Source: Halocynthiibacter namhaensis
GTDB taxonomy: Bacteria > Pseudomonadota > Alphaproteobacteria > Rhodobacterales > Rhodobacteraceae
Reading direction: 5' to 3'
Length of the DNA: 64,000 nucleotides
NCBI RefSeq assembly: GCF_000812685.1
Contig: NZ_JWIF01000040.1
Coordinates: 78,657 to 142,656, forward strand
The notes under the pieces are model-generated. The model was given only the letters and a program-made list of their open reading frames with translations, searched no databases and was not told the DNA's origin. The first letter of the stretch is position 1. Each line of letters opens with the position of its first letter. Position numbers and translations under genes: made by a program. Shown here in pieces: positions 53,738 to 62,628 of the stretch.

Positions 53738-53812
53738 ACTGCTCGATAGGTTTCTTGCCTGTATGAAACCTGCCTCAATAACTTTACGCCGGCCTTGTGC
53801 CGGCGTTTTTTT
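53738..53812 (+). ncRNA. Candidate small RNA or bdhA leader, about 75 nt
   Basis: From the predicted start, a hairpin AGGTTTC/GAAACCT (53748-53754 with 53765-53771) shows the loop TTGCCTGTAT. A single-stranded link and a strong terminator follow: ACGCCGG/CCGGCGT (53786-53792 with 53800-53806) and seven T residues ending at 53812. No plus-strand gene lies upstream, so the terminator needs its own transcript. The alternative is an attenuator in the bdhA leader, whose ATG is 100 nt further on. Confidence 0.55.
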
Positions 53813-53911
53813 GTGCAAATTTTCACCCAACGTTACAGTATGATATGGGCTTTCCCAGCCCTATATTCCGCATATAGTAATGTGAAAATTGACATATTTT
53901 ACGGGGGTCTC

Positions 53912-54685
53912 ATGACACTGAACGGTAAACGCGCAATTGTGACAGGATCAAATTCAGGCATTGGCCTTGGGGTTGCGGTCGAACTTGCCAAAGCGGGCGC
54001 AGATGTTGTGCTGAATTCCTTCACAAATGATGATTCTGATCATGCTCTGGCGGCGACTCTTTCCGCAGAATACGGCGTTGACGTCACCTATGTTCAGGCA
54101 GATATGTCGAAAGGCCGCGAGTGCCGCGCATTGATTGAGACCGCAGGTGGCTGTGATATTCTTGTAAATAATGCCGGTATTCAGTTTGTAAGCCCTGTGG
54201 AAGATTTCCCGGAAGACCGTTGGGATGCCATCATCGCCATCAATCTAAGTTCGGCGTTTCACACAACCGCCGCGGCCTTGCCTGCCATGCGCGAAAAAGG
54301 TTGGGGCCGTATTGTGAATATCGCATCCGCCCATGGGCTGACGGCGTCGCCCTATAAATCGGCCTATGTCGCTGCAAAACATGGGGTTATTGGTTTGACC
54401 AAGACCATCGGGCTTGAAACTGCCGGGCAGGGCGTGACCTGTAATGCGATTTGTCCGGGCTATGTTTTGACACCCATCGTGGAAAAACAAATTCCTGATC
54501 AAATGGCCGTACACAACATGTCACGCGAAGATGTGATTGCCAAAGTGATGCTGCAACGCCAGCCCTCAGGTGAATTCGCCACAGTGGAACAAATGGGGGG
54601 GACTGCGGTGTTCTTATGTTCTGACGCGGCTGCGCAGATCACAGGGACATCTATTTCCGTAGATGGCGGCTGGACTGCCTTATAA
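53912..54685 (+). CDS. bdhA: D-3-hydroxybutyrate dehydrogenase (SDR)
   Basis: A 257-residue short-chain dehydrogenase that interconverts 3-hydroxybutyrate and acetoacetate, the last step of PHB breakdown. NAD motif TGSNSGIGLG (11-20), NNAGI, and catalytic Ser139, Tyr152 and Lys156 (SAYVAAKHG). The tail EQMGGTAVFLCSDAAAQITG and the residues around QIPDQ are typical of BdhA. The start at 53912 follows GGGGG; the frame is open further upstream but that part overlaps the terminator at 53786. Confidence 0.9.
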   Translation: MTLNGKRAIVTGSNSGIGLGVAVELAKAGADVVLNSFTNDDSDHALAATLSAEYGVDVTYVQADMSKGRECRALIETAGGCDILVNNAGIQFVSPVEDFPEDRWDAIIAINLSSAFHTTAAALPAMREKGWGRIVNIASAHGLTASPYKSAYVAAKHGVIGLTKTIGLETAGQGVTCNAICPGYVLTPIVEKQIPDQMAVHNMSREDVIAKVMLQRQPSGEFATVEQMGGTAVFLCSDAAAQITGTSISVDGGWTAL

Positions 54686-54694
54686 TCCCGGCAA

Positions 54695-54714
54695 GCGAGG
54701 GGTCAGCCCCTCGC
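54695..54714. terminator. Hairpin between bdhA and the DUF502 gene
   Basis: GCGAGGGG (54695-54702) pairs with CCCCTCGC (54707-54714) around TCAG. The T run is short, so it is a modest terminator for bdhA. Confidence 0.6.
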
Positions 54715-54743
54715 ATTTGAGTTGTTTCGTGAGCAAAATGAGA

Positions 54744-55430
54744 TCACTTGCCCATGGGCGGCTGGGATGGATCTTTGGCATTTGGGTAGACCAAGCCAGC
54801 TGAAATCACGAGTTTGGCCGCATCTTCGACCGACATCTCAAGTTCGATGATGTCCTTACGCGGGACAAACAGCAGGAAACCTGAGGTCGGGTTTGGGGTC
54901 GTCGGTAAGAAGACGGACATGATGTCATCTTCAACAGCGATGTCCTTTTTGATTTCACCCTTGGCAGAGGTCGAGATGAATGCAATCGCCCACAGGCCTT
55001 TGCGCGGGTATTCGATCAGACAGGCCTTTTTGAAGGTGTTATCAGCCTGGCTGAACACCGTTTCTGCGATTTGTTTCAATCCATTATAGATCGACCTTAC
55101 CACGGGCATACGATCCACCAGACGTTCGCCCAAACCCAGAAGAGAGCGTCCAAATAGGCCCTTGGCCATCCAGCCAACAATTGCGGTGAAAATCAGGAAG
55201 ATGATCACCCCAACGCCGCGCAGATTGATCCCGATGTATTGTTCGGGCATCAATTCGGCAGGGACAAAAGGCAAAACCCAGCCATCGATCCAGCCCACAA
55301 GGTTCCAAATCAGCCATGCCGTCAGGAAGATTGGAGCGATGACAACCAGACCCGTCAGAAAGCTGGCGCGGAGCCCCGCAAAACGGGACGGGCGGCGCGG
55401 GCGGCCATGTTCATCAGAATCTTTGGTCAT
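54744..55430 (-). CDS. DUF502 membrane protein
   Basis: A 228-residue inner-membrane protein of the DUF502 family. Two or more helices lie near residues 24-46 and 72-90. The conserved RMPVVRSIYNGLKQIAETVF segment (about 106-125) and TPNPTSGFLLFVPRKDI (about 177-193) identify it. The biochemical function of this family is unknown. It stands alone. Confidence 0.9.
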   Translation of the reverse strand: MTKDSDEHGRPRRPSRFAGLRASFLTGLVVIAPIFLTAWLIWNLVGWIDGWVLPFVPAELMPEQYIGINLRGVGVIIFLIFTAIVGWMAKGLFGRSLLGLGERLVDRMPVVRSIYNGLKQIAETVFSQADNTFKKACLIEYPRKGLWAIAFISTSAKGEIKKDIAVEDDIMSVFLPTTPNPTSGFLLFVPRKDIIELEMSVEDAAKLVISAGLVYPNAKDPSQPPMGK

Positions 55431-55484
55431 GGTGCTATGCGTTCTTTCTGTGTGGACAAGAAATAGAGAGCTGTGCGGGCGATA

Positions 55485-56414
55485 TTATGCGACCCCAGCT
55501 GCGGCGATTTGGGCCGCCAAGCGGGCGTTGTTTAACACAAGATCGATATTGGCCGCGAGGGATTTGCCTTCGGTCAGTTCGAAAATGCGTTTCAACAAGA
55601 ATGGCGTCACGGATTTTGCAGCGATGTTTTGCGCGTCTGCTTCTGCAATCGCTTGCGCAATGACGGGTGCCAAGACGTCTGCTGCAATCTCAGAGGTTTG
55701 CGGAATGGGATTTGCGATCAATTGACCACCAGGAAGGCCCAAATCACAGCGCATTTTTTGTGCAGCGGCGATGTCAGCGGCGCTGTCCATGCGGATGGGG
55801 GCTTGAATGCCGGAGGAACGGGACCAGAAAGCCGGGAAGTCATCCTGGCCATAGGCGATCACGGGAACACCAAGGGTTTCAAGCACTTCCAAGGTCTTTG
55901 GAATGTCGAGAATGGCCTTTGCACCGGCGGCGACGACTGTAACCGGGGTTTCGGACAGTTCGCGTAGATCGGCAGAGATATCGAATGTGATTTCAGCACC
56001 TTTATGTACACCACCAATGCCACCCGTTGCGAATACAGAGATGCCCGCAAGATCAGCGCAGATCATGGTTGCAGCAACGGTTGTCGCGCCAAATCCGCCT
56101 GTCACAAGTTTCGCGGCCAGATCAGCACGGGACAGTTTGGCGACGTTTTGCGCTTGGCCCAAGACATCAAGTTCAGCGTCCGACAGACCAATGTGAATTT
56201 TTCCATCCATGATGGCAATCGTCGCAGGCACGGCACCATTGGCACGAATTTCGGCCTCCACGCGGCGCGCGGTTTCGACGTTTTGTGGAAAAGGCATGCC
56301 ATGGGTGATGATGGTGCTTTCCAAGGCAACAATCGGGCTGCCATTCTTGCGTGCGATTTCGACTTCCTCAGAGAATACAAGAGGAAGGGACGGGGTGTTC
56401 ACAGTGGTCGTCAT
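55485..56414 (-). CDS. psuG: Pseudouridine-5'-phosphate glycosidase
   Basis: A 309-residue enzyme that splits pseudouridine 5'-phosphate into uracil and ribose 5-phosphate, breaking the C-C glycosidic bond. Conserved segments: VALESTIITHGMPFPQNVE, TTVAATMICADLAGISVFAT and GGIGGVHKGAE. The ATG overlaps the stop of the upstream kinase gene (ATGA), so substrate phosphorylation and cleavage are encoded together. Confidence 0.94.
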   Translation of the reverse strand: MTTTVNTPSLPLVFSEEVEIARKNGSPIVALESTIITHGMPFPQNVETARRVEAEIRANGAVPATIAIMDGKIHIGLSDAELDVLGQAQNVAKLSRADLAAKLVTGGFGATTVAATMICADLAGISVFATGGIGGVHKGAEITFDISADLRELSETPVTVVAAGAKAILDIPKTLEVLETLGVPVIAYGQDDFPAFWSRSSGIQAPIRMDSAADIAAAQKMRCDLGLPGGQLIANPIPQTSEIAADVLAPVIAQAIAEADAQNIAAKSVTPFLLKRIFELTEGKSLAANIDLVLNNARLAAQIAAAGVA

Positions 56415-57319
56415 TGCGGGGAGTTTCCAGATACGTAATTTGCGGCAGCAATAAGCGCCGTGTGTAAAGCAGTGACATCCGTGTCACCGCGCAGTTCTGC
56501 AGCGATATGTGCTGCCATGAATGTGTCGCCTGCGCCGGTGACGCGGGTGACCATAACTTCGGGGGGCGCTTCTGAGATGACTTTGTCTCCGACTGCGAAA
56601 GCAGCGGCGCGCCCACCATCAGAGACCATCGCGCGTGCGGCACCGCGTTTTGTCAGTGCCAACGCCGCATCCGATGCGGTCTCGAATTCGTGTTTCAACA
56701 GCAGACCTGCTTCTTCTAGGTTCACATATAATGTCGCGCTGTCGTGGTTCATGAGCGGCAGAAGGCGTTCGGCTTTGCCGGGCGATGCCGGTGCGACGCG
56801 CAGATCTGCTTTGGCAAAAAGCGGGCTGTTGGATATTTCTTCTAGCAAGGCGAGTGTCAGGTTGCCGTCAAGCGCAACCGTGCCCTCAAAAGGGGCGTCA
56901 TGCGTGCCAAGCGCGCCATCTTCAAGCGAACGCAAAATCTTTGCCCCAGCGGCTTCAAGGGAATGGGCATCAGCTATGGCCGCGATCAGCCCGTTTGCAC
57001 CTTCAATCGCCATGTAAACATCCGTCGGCAAATCTTCTGAACGATACAGGTGGTCCGTGATCATCCCCATAGAATGTGCCGCGCGGATCAGTTCTTCCCC
57101 GGCCTCGTCTTGGCCGATTGCGCCAAGTAACACTGGGGTCAGTGAAAACCGTGTGAATGTCATGGCGATATTCATGGCAACGCCACCGGGCAGACGTAGG
57201 ATACGGCCAGGAACGTCAGATCCCACACGCATATGACGGTCGGTTCGGCCGATCACATCCCAGAGAATGGCGCCAATACATAAGACATGCGGTTTTTTGG
57301 AGTTTTGCAAAACGGTCAT
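56411..57319 (-). CDS. psuK: PfkB-family kinase, probable pseudouridine kinase
   Basis: A 302-residue ribokinase-like protein. N-terminal CIGAILWDVIGRTD, the glycine pair LPGGVAMNIAMTFTRFS, and the C-terminal catalytic motif VTRVTGAGDTFMAAHIAAEL with Asp as base. Coupling to psuG makes pseudouridine kinase the likely role; sequence alone would give only PfkB family. The start at 57319 lacks a clear ribosome site, but longer readings give a non-conserved extension. Confidence 0.85.
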   Translation of the reverse strand: MTVLQNSKKPHVLCIGAILWDVIGRTDRHMRVGSDVPGRILRLPGGVAMNIAMTFTRFSLTPVLLGAIGQDEAGEELIRAAHSMGMITDHLYRSEDLPTDVYMAIEGANGLIAAIADAHSLEAAGAKILRSLEDGALGTHDAPFEGTVALDGNLTLALLEEISNSPLFAKADLRVAPASPGKAERLLPLMNHDSATLYVNLEEAGLLLKHEFETASDAALALTKRGAARAMVSDGGRAAAFAVGDKVISEAPPEVMVTRVTGAGDTFMAAHIAAELRGDTDVTALHTALIAAANYVSGNSPQ

Positions 57320-57479
57320 GACGATGATAAGTCGCAGGGCAGGGCGCGGTTTGCAAGGCCTGTCCTGCTTGATAGGCCCGAAATGAGAGCAAATGGGCCG
57401 ATCCACTGGTATATTGCGACCAATCTGAGGGAAAACCACAGGATGGCGTAATAAATGCAGGATTTTCTGGATGTGGCCC

Positions 57480-57508
57480 TTGCGTGCATTGGGTTTCACG
57501 GCTATAGC
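57480..57508 (+). promoter_or_regulatory. Predicted rpsB promoter
   Basis: TTGCGT (57480-57485), a 17-bp spacer, and TATAGC (57503-57508). A start near 57515 leaves a leader of about 108 nt before the rpsB ATG. Confidence 0.45.
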
Positions 57509-57514
57509 GGCGCC

Positions 57515-57610
57515 ACTTCACAGGCGAAGTCCGGGCTGACGGGGAGAAATCCTTTGACGTCCACCGGTTGGGAGAGATCCCTGATTGACTTTGCCCAGGC
57601 GTAAACCGGA
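57515..57610 (+). promoter_or_regulatory. Structured rpsB leader
   Basis: The leader can form ACTTC/GAAGT around 57516-57531, and a closing stem CCGGTT/AACCGG (57564-57569 with 57604-57609) that encloses GGGA/TCCC (57570-57573 with 57578-57581). The closing stem ends just before the AAAAGGAAA ribosome site at 57610. S2 autoregulates rpsB-tsf in other bacteria, so this could be its target; this is inference. Confidence 0.4.
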
Positions 57611-57622
57611 AAAGGAAATACA

Positions 57623-58396
57623 ATGGCTATTCCAGAATTCACAATCCGCCAGCTGCTAGAAGCTGGTGTTCACTTTGGTCACCAAAAGCAGCGCTGGAAC
57701 CCGCGCATGCAGGAGTTCATCTACGGTACACGTAATGGCATCCACATTTTTGACCTTACACAAACTGTTCCAATGCTCGACGCAGCTTTGAACGCAGTTC
57801 GTGACACTGTTGCAAAAGGCGGCCGCGTTCTTTTTGTTGGTACAAAGCGTCAGGCGCAATCTGCAATCGCAGATGCAGCTGAGAAATCCGCTCAGTACTA
57901 CATGAACCACCGTTGGTTGGGTGGCACGCTCACCAACTGGAAAACAGTTTCCAACTCTATCAACCGTCTCAAGTCCATCGACGAGAAATTGTCTGAAGGT
58001 GCAGAAGGCCTGACCAAGAAAGAACGTCTTGGCATGGAACGTGAGCAGGGCAAACTGCAAGCGTCTTTGGGCGGCATCCGCGATATGGGCGGTGTTCCTG
58101 ATCTTCTGTTCGTTATCGACGTGAACAAAGAATCCCTCGCAATCGCAGAAGCGAAAAAGCTGGGCATTCCTGTTGTTGGTATCGTTGATACAAACGCAAA
58201 CCCAGCTGGCGTTGATTACATCATCCCAGGCAATGACGATGCTGCACGTGCGATCACACTGTACACTGATCTTGCTGCACGCGCTGCTCTGGACGGTATG
58301 ACCGCTCAGATGGGTGAAGCAGGCATGGACCTTGGCGAAATGGAAGCTTCCTTGGAAGAAACCATCGCTGAAGAAGCTGCACCTGCTGAAGCTTAA
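57623..58396 (+). CDS. rpsB: 30S ribosomal protein S2
   Basis: A 257-residue S2 protein of the small ribosomal subunit. Typical segments: [36 protein letters not shown] and [14 protein letters not shown]. The C-terminal tail is acidic and alanine-rich ([13 protein letters not shown]). It is followed by tsf after 77 bp, the standard pairing. Confidence 0.98.
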   Translation: MAIPEFTIRQLLEAGVHFGHQKQRWNPRMQEFIYGTRNGIHIFDLTQTVPMLDAALNAVRDTVAKGGRVLFVGTKRQAQSAIADAAEKSAQYYMNHRWLGGTLTNWKTVSNSINRLKSIDEKLSEGAEGLTKKERLGMEREQGKLQASLGGIRDMGGVPDLLFVIDVNKESLAIAEAKKLGIPVVGIVDTNANPAGVDYIIPGNDDAARAITLYTDLAARAALDGMTAQMGEAGMDLGEMEASLEETIAEEAAPAEA

Positions 58397-58473
58397 GCTT
58401 CACAAAACTGATACCGGGAAGATGTAGGTCTTCCCGGATTTTCCTATTCAGATGACTCCCAAGGAGAACCGAC

Positions 58474-59349
58474 ATGGCGATTACCGCTAAATTGGTCAAA
58501 GAACTCCGCGATTCCACCGGCGCTGGCATGATGGACGCGAAAAAAGCCCTGACTGAAACCAATGGTGACATGGAGGCCGCAGTTGATTGGCTTCGCACCA
58601 AAGGTCTTGCTAAGGCTGCTAAAAAATCCGGTCGTATCGCTGCTGAAGGCCTTGTTGCCGTTGCAGTTGAAGGCGGCAAAGGTGTTGCTGTTGAAGTGAA
58701 CTCCGAAACTGACTTTGTTGGTTTGAATGCCGATTTCCAATCCATGGTTTCTTCCATCGCAGGTGCTGCTTTGAATGTTGAAACTGTTGAGGCATTGGCC
58801 GACGCAGAGATCAACGGCAAATCCGTTACGAACACCATCACTGACGCTGTTGCAACCATCGGCGAGAACATGTCTTTGCGTCGCATGGCAACTGTTGAGG
58901 GCGAGACCGTTGTGTCTTACATCCACAACTCTGTGACAGATGGCATGGGCAAAATCGGTGTTCTGGTTGGCCTAAAAGGCACTGACAATGGCATCGGCAA
59001 ACAGCTTGCAATGCACATTGCTGCTGCGAACCCTGCATCTTTGTCCGAAGCTGATCTGGACGCATCCGTGGTTGAAAAAGAACGTCAGGTTCAAATCGAC
59101 ATCGCTCGCGAATCTGGCAAGCCAGAAGCCGTGATCGAAAAAATGATCGTTGGCCGCATGAAGAAATTCTTGTCCGAAGTGACACTTTTGGGTCAAGCGT
59201 TCGTTGTGAACCCAGACCTGACTGTTGAAGCTGCTGCGAAAGAAGCTGGTGTTGAAATCACATCCTTCGTACGCATGGAAGTTGGCGACGGCATCGAGAA
59301 AAAAGAAGAAGATTTCGCAGCTGAAGTTGCAAAAGCCGCTCAAGGCTAA
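58474..59349 (+). CDS. tsf: Translation elongation factor Ts
   Basis: Nucleotide exchange factor for EF-Tu, 291 residues. N-terminal UBA-like domain ([17 protein letters not shown]), then the core with [15 protein letters not shown] and VLVGLKG. A ribosome site AAGGAG precedes the ATG. It ends at the strong terminator at 59385. Confidence 0.98.
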   Translation: MAITAKLVKELRDSTGAGMMDAKKALTETNGDMEAAVDWLRTKGLAKAAKKSGRIAAEGLVAVAVEGGKGVAVEVNSETDFVGLNADFQSMVSSIAGAALNVETVEALADAEINGKSVTNTITDAVATIGENMSLRRMATVEGETVVSYIHNSVTDGMGKIGVLVGLKGTDNGIGKQLAMHIAAANPASLSEADLDASVVEKERQVQIDIARESGKPEAVIEKMIVGRMKKFLSEVTLLGQAFVVNPDLTVEAAAKEAGVEITSFVRMEVGDGIEKKEEDFAAEVAKAAQG

Positions 59350-59384
59350 ATCGTCTTTAGATTACGCATGTGATCTTACTTATA

Positions 59385-59418
59385 GGGGGCCGGGCAGGGA
59401 ATTGCCTGGCCCTTTTTT
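59385..59418 (+). terminator. Intrinsic terminator of rpsB-tsf
   Basis: GGGCCGGGCA (59387-59396) pairs with TGCCTGGCCC (59403-59412, one G-U pair) and is followed by six T residues to 59418. Confidence 0.93.
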
Positions 59419-59765
59419 GTCGTCGACAAGATTCATCAAAAACAACGCTAGGCAACAAAAGAAACGACCTTCCTACAAAGAAAGGCCGTTCAATTCCCAT
59501 GTCTCGGGATGAGGATGTAAGACATTAGGGTGTCGGTCAATCTAGTCTATACTAAATTGACCGACGATCCGGTCTCCCGGGAGAACATAAGAACATTGAA
59601 ATAACAACATCTTAGGCTCTCATAAGTTCCAAGGCATAATTGCCACCACGACGGAACAATTAGACTATACATCAGAAATAACCTATACGAAAGTATGGTA
59701 TTCCTTACCATTGATCGAATTTGGGGGGGGATTTCACAAAGCAGGGCATCATTATCAGCACGATC
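59419..59765. other. Gene-free stretch between tsf and luxR
   Basis: About 347 bases with no gene I can support. It contains the inverted repeat at 59532-59565, a 12-bp perfect palindrome TCTCCCGGGAGA (59573-59584), and an 8-G run at 59723-59730. The luxR gene ends just beyond, so this is the shared 3' zone of two convergent transcripts. Confidence 0.6.
59532..59565. repeat. Inverted repeat with 15-bp interrupted arms
   Basis: GTCGGTCAAT (59532-59541) is the exact complement of ATTGACCGAC (59556-59565). The centre is again symmetrical (TAGT-CTAT-ACTA), with one mismatched pair between the two blocks. No T run follows, so it is not a standard terminator. Confidence 0.75.
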
Positions 59766-60518
59766 TTATCCATCGATCAGATAAATTTGCTTTTGTACCG
59801 ATGCTTTACGCACGGCTTGGGCCGTTGTTTCGACATCCAACGCGGTACGCACCAAACGTAAATGTTTTTCCACAGTCGCGGGTGTCAGCCCCATAATACA
59901 CGCGATATCTTGCATGGTTTTACCTTCGCCGACCCATTCCAACACTTCGCGTTGACGATGGGTGAGGGGGCGTCTCTGGCCAGTCCAAGGCATGTTGATG
60001 AGCTTCAAGTGAGCGACATTGTTCATGACCAAAAGATCCTGACCATGTTTCGCCCAAATTTCGTCGACTTCTTCTTGTTCGACCCCTGGATTGCCAGTCA
60101 ACGCAATCCCGCCACGTTCCCGATAAGACACGGATTTAAAGCTAATGGTATACCCGGCAGTAACGTCAAAAGAACGATTGAAATCTACTACCTTCAACTC
60201 GCTTTCGGTAAAGGTTCCGGCCTTAATCTGATCCGCCATCCAGCTCCAAGAACATGCGCCTTCGTTCTCCAAAGACCAGCGTACCATCGGCGCGTTGTAA
60301 TACAGTTTTTCGCCAAAAAACACGTCCAGATAGGCTGTGTCGTGGTTGGACAGCAGTAACAAATCATCTTGATCGCCCAGCGACGCGCCATTGCGATATC
60401 GCGTAAAGCCGTACATAACACGGCCAAATCCATACTCACTCATTTTGTTTTGATGCAGCGTCCACACGTCTTCCAAGCATTGGCAAGCCGTGAGCTTTTC
60501 GAGATAGCCAGATATCAT
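59766..60518 (-). CDS. LuxR-type solo regulator with altered autoinducer pocket
   Basis: A 250-residue regulator: autoinducer-binding domain (about 15-170) and a LuxR helix-turn-helix (about 185-245, LTHRQREVLEWVGEGKTMQD then PATVEKHLRLVRTAL). Aligning to TraR, the residues at W57, Y61 and D70 appear as Y63, F67 and A76 (AYLDVFF, YNAPMVRW), so classical acyl-homoserine lactone binding is doubtful. No luxI-type synthase is nearby. The ATG overlaps the aroQ stop (ATGA), so it is co-transcribed with aroQ. Confidence 0.9.
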   Translation of the reverse strand: MISGYLEKLTACQCLEDVWTLHQNKMSEYGFGRVMYGFTRYRNGASLGDQDDLLLLSNHDTAYLDVFFGEKLYYNAPMVRWSLENEGACSWSWMADQIKAGTFTESELKVVDFNRSFDVTAGYTISFKSVSYRERGGIALTGNPGVEQEEVDEIWAKHGQDLLVMNNVAHLKLINMPWTGQRRPLTHRQREVLEWVGEGKTMQDIACIMGLTPATVEKHLRLVRTALDVETTAQAVRKASVQKQIYLIDG

Positions 60519-60958
60519 GAAGCAGCCTCGCTCAAATGCGCAACAAGAGCGTCTACAGCAAGAATATAGCTGTCCGGTCCAAAGCCTGCGATCTGTCCGA
60601 CAGCAACCCGTGCAATATAGGATTGATGACGAAACGGCTCGCGTGCGTGAATGTTGGAAAGATGGACTTCGATCACTGGAAGCTCGACAGAAGAAATTGC
60701 ATCCATCAGGGCGATAGACGTGTGGGTGTAAGCACCGGCATTTAAAATGATGCCTTGTGATTTACCTTTCGCCGAATGTATTGCATCGATCAACACACCT
60801 TCATGATTGGATTGCAGCGCATCCAATTTATACCCAGCGGCTTCCGCATGCGAGCGGGTCAGCGTTTCAATCTCAGAGAGTGTGGTTGCGCCATATACAC
60901 TGGTTTGCCGGGTTCCCAGCAAATTTAAGTTCGGGCCGTTCAATAATAAAATAGTCAC
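60515..60958 (-). CDS. aroQ: Type II 3-dehydroquinate dehydratase
   Basis: A 147-residue shikimate-pathway enzyme. The conserved start ILLLNGPNLNLLGTRQTSVYG holds the catalytic Tyr (Y22); LQSNHEGVLIDAIH and ILNAGAYTHTSIAL follow, and VHLSNIHAREPFRH carries the catalytic His. Length is normal for the dodecameric type II enzyme. It overlaps luxR by 4 nt. Confidence 0.96.
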   Translation of the reverse strand: MTILLLNGPNLNLLGTRQTSVYGATTLSEIETLTRSHAEAAGYKLDALQSNHEGVLIDAIHSAKGKSQGIILNAGAYTHTSIALMDAISSVELPVIEVHLSNIHAREPFRHQSYIARVAVGQIAGFGPDSYILAVDALVAHLSEAAS

Positions 60959-61162
60959 TGTGAGTCCTCATTCCTACTTCACAATAGGTTGCATTGACCC
61001 ATGTTGTCGAGCTTTAGAGTTATGATACCAGTGAGATCCGCCGAATTCATGTTTATAAGACATAGTCAGTTCGTTGCACTTCATGCAATTACATAATACC
61101 AATTATGGGCCCTTTTTGATGTAGCTGCAAAGTTATAATGTCACCCATTGGCAAAGCAGAAG

Positions 61163-62600
61163 TGTCACTCTTGTTCTAAATCCGAACAAATCAGGAGTGC
61201 TGTTATGGGATGGGTAATGATGAGTGAACGTGATCTAAATCGTATCGAGATTATCTCTCAGATCGTTGATGGACGGTTGAATGCGGAACGTGCTGCAAAT
61301 TTGCTGGCGCTGACCAAACGTCAGGTCTTTCGGCTCCTGCGCCGGTTTCGAGAAGACGGCCCTTCTGCGATGAGTCACAAAGCCAGAGGAAAGCCGCCAA
61401 ACAACAAGATCCATGACGCCAAGCGTACTTATGCGTTAGATCTGGTGCGTGAGAAGTATCATGATTTCGGCCTTACTATGGCGGCTGAGATGCTTGAGGA
61501 ACACCATGGATTCAAAGTGTCTCGGGAAACGCTGCGCCAATGGATGCAAGCAGACGGTTTGTGGTTATCGCGCAAGCAGCGTCGAACATTTCACCAACCT
61601 AGATTGCGACGTGAATGTTACGGTGAACTCATCCAGATTGACGGTTCAGATCACCGCTGGTTCGAAGATCGAGGTCCGGCCTGTACGTTGCTGGTTTTCA
61701 TTGACGACGCGACCAGCAAACTCATGCAACTACGCTTCGTAAAATCAGAAAGTACATTCAGCTATTTTGATGCGCTGGAGGGTTATTTGCATGATCATGG
61801 TCGCCCTGTCGCATTCTACTCTGACAAGCATACGGTGTTTCGGGTGCCCAATCAGGCCGCTAAATCTGGACATGGTATGACGCAGTTTGGTCGCGCCCTT
61901 AACGAGCTGAGCATCGAGATCCTTTGCGCCAATTCATCACAGGCAAAAGGCCGTGTTGAACGAGCAAATCGTACTTTACAGGATCGGCTTGTGAAGGAAT
62001 TACGCCTCGCAGGTATTTCCGATATGGAAGCCGCGAACGCGTTTCTTCCGGGCTTCATGCAGCGTTTTAACGAGAAATTTTCAAAGTCGGCATATCGGTC
62101 GGATGATCTGCACCGCAGGCTCAACTTTGAACCCGATTAATTGCGCGAACTTCTATGTTTTCGGGATGAACGATATGTCAGCGGCCAGTTGGCATTTTCT
62201 TACAGCCGAAAGCGAATTATCCTCAAAGAAACAGAGGTTTCGCGGGGGTTGCCCGGTAAATATGTAGACAGCTATGAGTTTCCTGATGGGCGGTTGGAGT
62301 TCAGATGGAAGGGCATGTCCCTGCCCTATACTGTGTTCGACAAAGATCAACGTGTCACACATTCTGCGATCACAGAGAATAAGCATCTCAGCGCTGTTTT
62401 GGAACACATAAAGATCGAGCAGGATAAGGCAGCACCGAAGAAACGCCGCGCGGGCAAACAGAGAACGCGATACGAACAAAAGGATGGCCCCAGAAAGCTA
62501 CGCAAAACAAAGATGGAATTGTTATATGAGGCTAAACGGTCAACCAAAGCGGACACTCAGGCAAACTTGTCAGATGACAGTTGATTGGGACAAAGTTAGC
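61163..62600 (+). mobile_element. ISNCY-type insertion sequence (approximate ends)
   Basis: An element around a broken transposase. Candidate ends: TGTCACTCTTGTTC (61163-61176) on the left, and GGGACAAAGTTAGC (62587-62600) on the right, which share only ACT-TTGT when reversed. The terminal repeats are therefore uncertain or decayed, and no target duplication is evident. Confidence 0.5.
61205..62584 (+). pseudogene. ISNCY-family transposase interrupted by one in-frame stop
   Basis: The frame would encode about 459 residues but has TAA at 62138-62140 after FEPD. The frame then continues without shift as LRELLCFRDERYVSGQLAFSY. The N-terminal half has a helix-turn-helix (ERAANLLALTKRQVFRLLRR) and DDE-type catalytic regions (QIDGSDH, FYSDKHTVF, GRVERANRT). 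The C-terminal part is normally fused to it. The start is taken at 61205, after AGGAG. One nonsense mutation is the simplest reading. Confidence 0.8.
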
Positions 62601-62628
62601 TTTCACGGCGGCTGCACCGATGTCCGCT

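Noticed and set aside
59711..59896. Short plus-strand frame over the luxR 3' end
   Set aside because: It is mostly antisense to luxR, with no start signal; likely chance.
62141..62584. Separate gene after the transposase stop
   Set aside because: It is in the same frame as the transposase and continues its family sequence; it is the C-terminal part of one broken gene.
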